DNA of 53,014 nt, from the NCBI RefSeq assembly GCF_008693065.1, contig NZ_VXKH01000006.1:1-53014 (forward strand), given 5' to 3'. Below, piece by piece: positions 51,504 through 53,014 of the stretch. The notes below the pieces were generated by a model. It was not told the DNA's origin. It did no database searches and saw only the letters and a program-made list of their open reading frames with translations. The position numbers and the translations under genes were made by a program. The stretch's first letter is position 1. Each line of letters begins with the position of its first letter. The DNA is from Corynebacterium tuscaniense. Lineage in GTDB: Bacteria; Actinomycetota; Actinomycetes; Mycobacteriales; Mycobacteriaceae.

Positions 51504-52133
51504 ATGCACAAGCAGATAACAACTGTCATCACGGCTGTAGCCACTGTGTGCTTGCTTTCAAGTTGCGCGGCGGCGGGCTTATTGGGGCAAGGTGGCCAAC
51601 GGCACGATACGAGTCCAGTAGAGGATGCGCCAACGCCATCGACATCTAACGCTGGATCAGAGCCAACGCAGACGGAGGTGCCCGCTTTTCACTTTGCCAG
51701 TGGGGATCTCGTTCTCGGAGATTTTGACTACGAAGATGTCAAAGACAACTTATTCAATCCTTGTGAGGAAATCTCAGCGGAGGAGTTTGGTTCAATGGGG
51801 TTCACAACTGTGGGAACCGGGATGCCACTGCCGGATGTAGGAGGAGTGGGTTGTGGGTTGGTACGAGAGGGGTTTAAAACTTCTCATGCGATAAGCACTG
51901 TCGGCAGCACACGCGAGAGCTTTGAGAACTCAAATCGAGTCATTGGGGACATCGTTGAGATTCCGGGAGCGTTCTTTTACCGAGGCCGCGAGGAAATTGG
52001 AGTTGGGTGCGTGGCAGCTGTTGACACTATTCGTGGCCAGCTTTCGGTGAGCGTGGGGGAAATGTTTGCGCCAGTTGCGTTCGATGAACTTTGCAGCGAA
52101 GCACAGACAATATTGGTGACGCTCTTTAACTAG
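51504..52133 (+). CDS. DUF3558-like lipoprotein
   Basis: The 209-residue protein has a signal sequence with lipobox (LLSSCAAAG). A Thr/Ser/Pro-rich linker follows, then a domain with paired cysteines (FNPCEEISAEEFGSMG, GVGCGLVREG, GVGCVAAVD, DELCSEAQ), the pattern of DUF3558 lipoproteins of mycolate-forming bacteria. It should be anchored on the outer face of the plasma membrane. It is followed 26 bp later by a small secreted-type protein, probably in one transcript. Function unknown. Confidence 0.72.
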   Translation: MHKQITTVITAVATVCLLSSCAAAGLLGQGGQRHDTSPVEDAPTPSTSNAGSEPTQTEVPAFHFASGDLVLGDFDYEDVKDNLFNPCEEISAEEFGSMGFTTVGTGMPLPDVGGVGCGLVREGFKTSHAISTVGSTRESFENSNRVIGDIVEIPGAFFYRGREEIGVGCVAAVDTIRGQLSVSVGEMFAPVAFDELCSEAQTILVTLFN

Positions 52134-52159
52134 AAAAATACAAGAATTAAGGGGACAAA

Positions 52160-52837
52160 ATGGCGGGGGATATGATCAATCTCGTTCCACAAGACGTATT
52201 GAAAGCTTCAACGCTTTTAGACAAAGCAGCACAAGAACTTATGGGGCATAATTTCGCCCATCTCGCAGGACAAACGACATTATTCTCACAGGTGTCTGGT
52301 TTGGATCAGGCGGGGCGGATGCATCAGGTGATTAGTTCGGTTAGTCAGCCTGAGGCGACGCGGGGGTTGGCGTTGTTTTTGTCGAATGCTGCTGGGTTGT
52401 TGCGTGATCAGGTGGATGGGTTTGTTGCTGTTGATGCAGGTATTGGGGAGTCGTTTCGTCCTGGGGGTGGGGATGTTTCTGGTGGTGTGCGTATTTCTAC
52501 CCCTGATGCTCCTTTGGTGAATTCGTTTAGTGTTGTTACTCCTGCTGCTGGTCGGCCGTGGAGTTTGGAGCAGTTGGTGGCACAACTATCGGCGACTGAT
52601 GTGGTTTCGATGTCGGGGATTTCGCAGAATTGGGCGGCGACGTCTGACAGTGTGACTGAGGCGTTGAGTGTGATTCCTGAGGTGGTGGGGTTGTTGTCGG
52701 GGTCTGCTGAGACTTTGGCGATTGGCAATGCGATTGATCATATTGGGTTGATTGCTTCCTCTGGGGCGCAGTATGCGGTGAATGCTGGTGTGTTGGCGGG
52801 GTTGACTGCTGGTTTGGTTGGACCTGACCCCCGTTAG
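52160..52837 (+). CDS. Protein with EspC/PE-like N-terminal helices
   Basis: The 225-residue protein opens with MAGDMINLVPQDVLKASTLL, resembling the helical start of EspC/PE-type type VII secretion targets. It has no cleavable signal. Ser/Ala/Val/Gly-rich helices continue to the end. From about 52270 the coding strand becomes very rich in G and T and poor in C, unlike the neighbouring genes, a sign of recent transfer. An IS256-type end begins 52 bp after the stop, so a former C-terminal domain could have been lost. Family assignment is tentative. Confidence 0.55.
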   Translation: MAGDMINLVPQDVLKASTLLDKAAQELMGHNFAHLAGQTTLFSQVSGLDQAGRMHQVISSVSQPEATRGLALFLSNAAGLLRDQVDGFVAVDAGIGESFRPGGGDVSGGVRISTPDAPLVNSFSVVTPAAGRPWSLEQLVAQLSATDVVSMSGISQNWAATSDSVTEALSVIPEVVGLLSGSAETLAIGNAIDHIGLIASSGAQYAVNAGVLAGLTAGLVGPDPR

Positions 52838-52889
52838 GTAGACACCTGATATCCAGCCCAGTTGGGTTGAGAAGAAAGGTAATCTACGA

Positions 52890-53014
52890 GGGTGTCAGGA
52901 ATTTTGTGTGTGAGGCTCTGACGTAGAAGGAGTTTCACCGATAATGACTACGGTGTCACCGAAGAAAGCCCATGACCCATCGAGGGTCAACGAGATCAGC
53001 GCAAAGCTGATGGA
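52890..53014 (+). mobile_element. Left end of an IS256-type insertion sequence (partial)
   Basis: The segment beginning GGGTGTCAGGAATTTTGTGT resembles the terminal inverted repeat of actinobacterial IS256-family elements as I remember them. It lies at the usual short distance before a transposase-like start at 52944. The right end is outside the window, so the repeat and target duplication cannot be confirmed. Confidence 0.55.
52944..53014 (+). CDS. Transposase N-terminus, IS256/Mutator type (3' partial)
   Basis: Only 23 codons are visible, beginning MTTVSPKKAHDPSRVNEISA. This looks like the N-terminus of corynebacterial IS256-family transposases, which start with a Lys/His-Asp-Pro segment before the catalytic DDE region. 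AAGGAG lies 15 bp upstream. The call rests on this short match plus the terminal-repeat-like sequence just before it. Confidence 0.5.
   Translation, partial: MTTVSPKKAHDPSRVNEISAKLM

Noticed and set aside
51151..51519. 122-codon open frame before the lipoprotein gene
   Set aside because: Cys/Trp-rich without a domain, no ribosome site, overlaps inverted repeats and the lipoprotein start; a different frame shows a better membrane-like remnant.
1..53014. tRNA, rRNA or CRISPR features
   Set aside because: No cloverleaf-like sequence, rRNA segment or regularly spaced direct repeats were seen; the 54-nt repeats at 12574 are coding and contiguous.

Overview
The window comes from a high-GC actinobacterium, almost certainly a Corynebacterium or a close mycolate-forming relative. 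The basis is gene content and order: sdhCAB, mshA (mycothiol), gpmA-senX3-regX3, a Ppx/GppA protein, proC, a 33-residue bS22 ribosomal protein, a fused CysG-HemD protein, a ccs-type cytochrome c maturation operon and menA. The order follows the corynebacterial core chromosome as I remember it. Most of the window is ordinary core genome, with two accessory stretches: the gal cluster (35.6-40.9 kb) and the right end (49.8-53.0 kb).

Layout. 0-7 kb: end of a membrane/DUF4352 protein, the succinate dehydrogenase operon with a strong terminator, DUF445 and DUF2516 membrane proteins. 7-13.8 kb: a DeoC-like protein without its catalytic residues, a DUF2993 lipid-binding protein, a DUF2505 protein, murB, a fatty-acyl-CoA ligase, and an EspI/MinD-like ATPase with tandem repeats. 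13.8-23.5 kb: mshA, a secreted trypsin-like protease, gpmA, senX3-regX3, Ppx/GppA, a Pro/Glu-rich membrane protein, proC and a BldC-like regulator. 23.5-28 kb: a flavin monooxygenase, bS22, a DUF222/HNH protein, a HAD phosphatase and a thioredoxin-like protein. 28-35.7 kb: a haem locus that keeps hemD, two membrane proteins, a P-type ATPase fold lacking its catalytic motifs and a shortened HemY, but has no hemA, hemC, hemB, hemE or hemL. 35.7-40.9 kb: a leftward galactose cluster (aldose epimerase, Na+/solute symporter, small membrane protein, galT, galK). 41-46 kb: phosphatase, TlpA-like lipoprotein, ccdA, resB, ccsB. 46-49.8 kb: small proteins, an AEC transporter, menA and a glycosyltransferase. 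49.8-53 kb: a hipBA module with a triply frameshifted hipA, a DUF3558-like lipoprotein, a small protein with an EspC/PE-like start, and the left end of an IS256-type element.

Main non-gene signals. (1) The 11-mer GCTTWTCGACG occurs 18 times on either strand, in several reading frames and in two intergenic regions. Chance expectation is about 0.05. (2) On the motif strand, most copies are followed by about 40 nt that are C-rich and G-poor, and this shifts synonymous codon choice in a strand-specific way. One copy lies at the internal deletion point of the shortened HemY. (3) Two intergenic 72-nt elements, both between convergent genes, share inverted ends GGTTTGAC/GTCAAACC and a common centre. 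No tRNA, rRNA or CRISPR array was seen.
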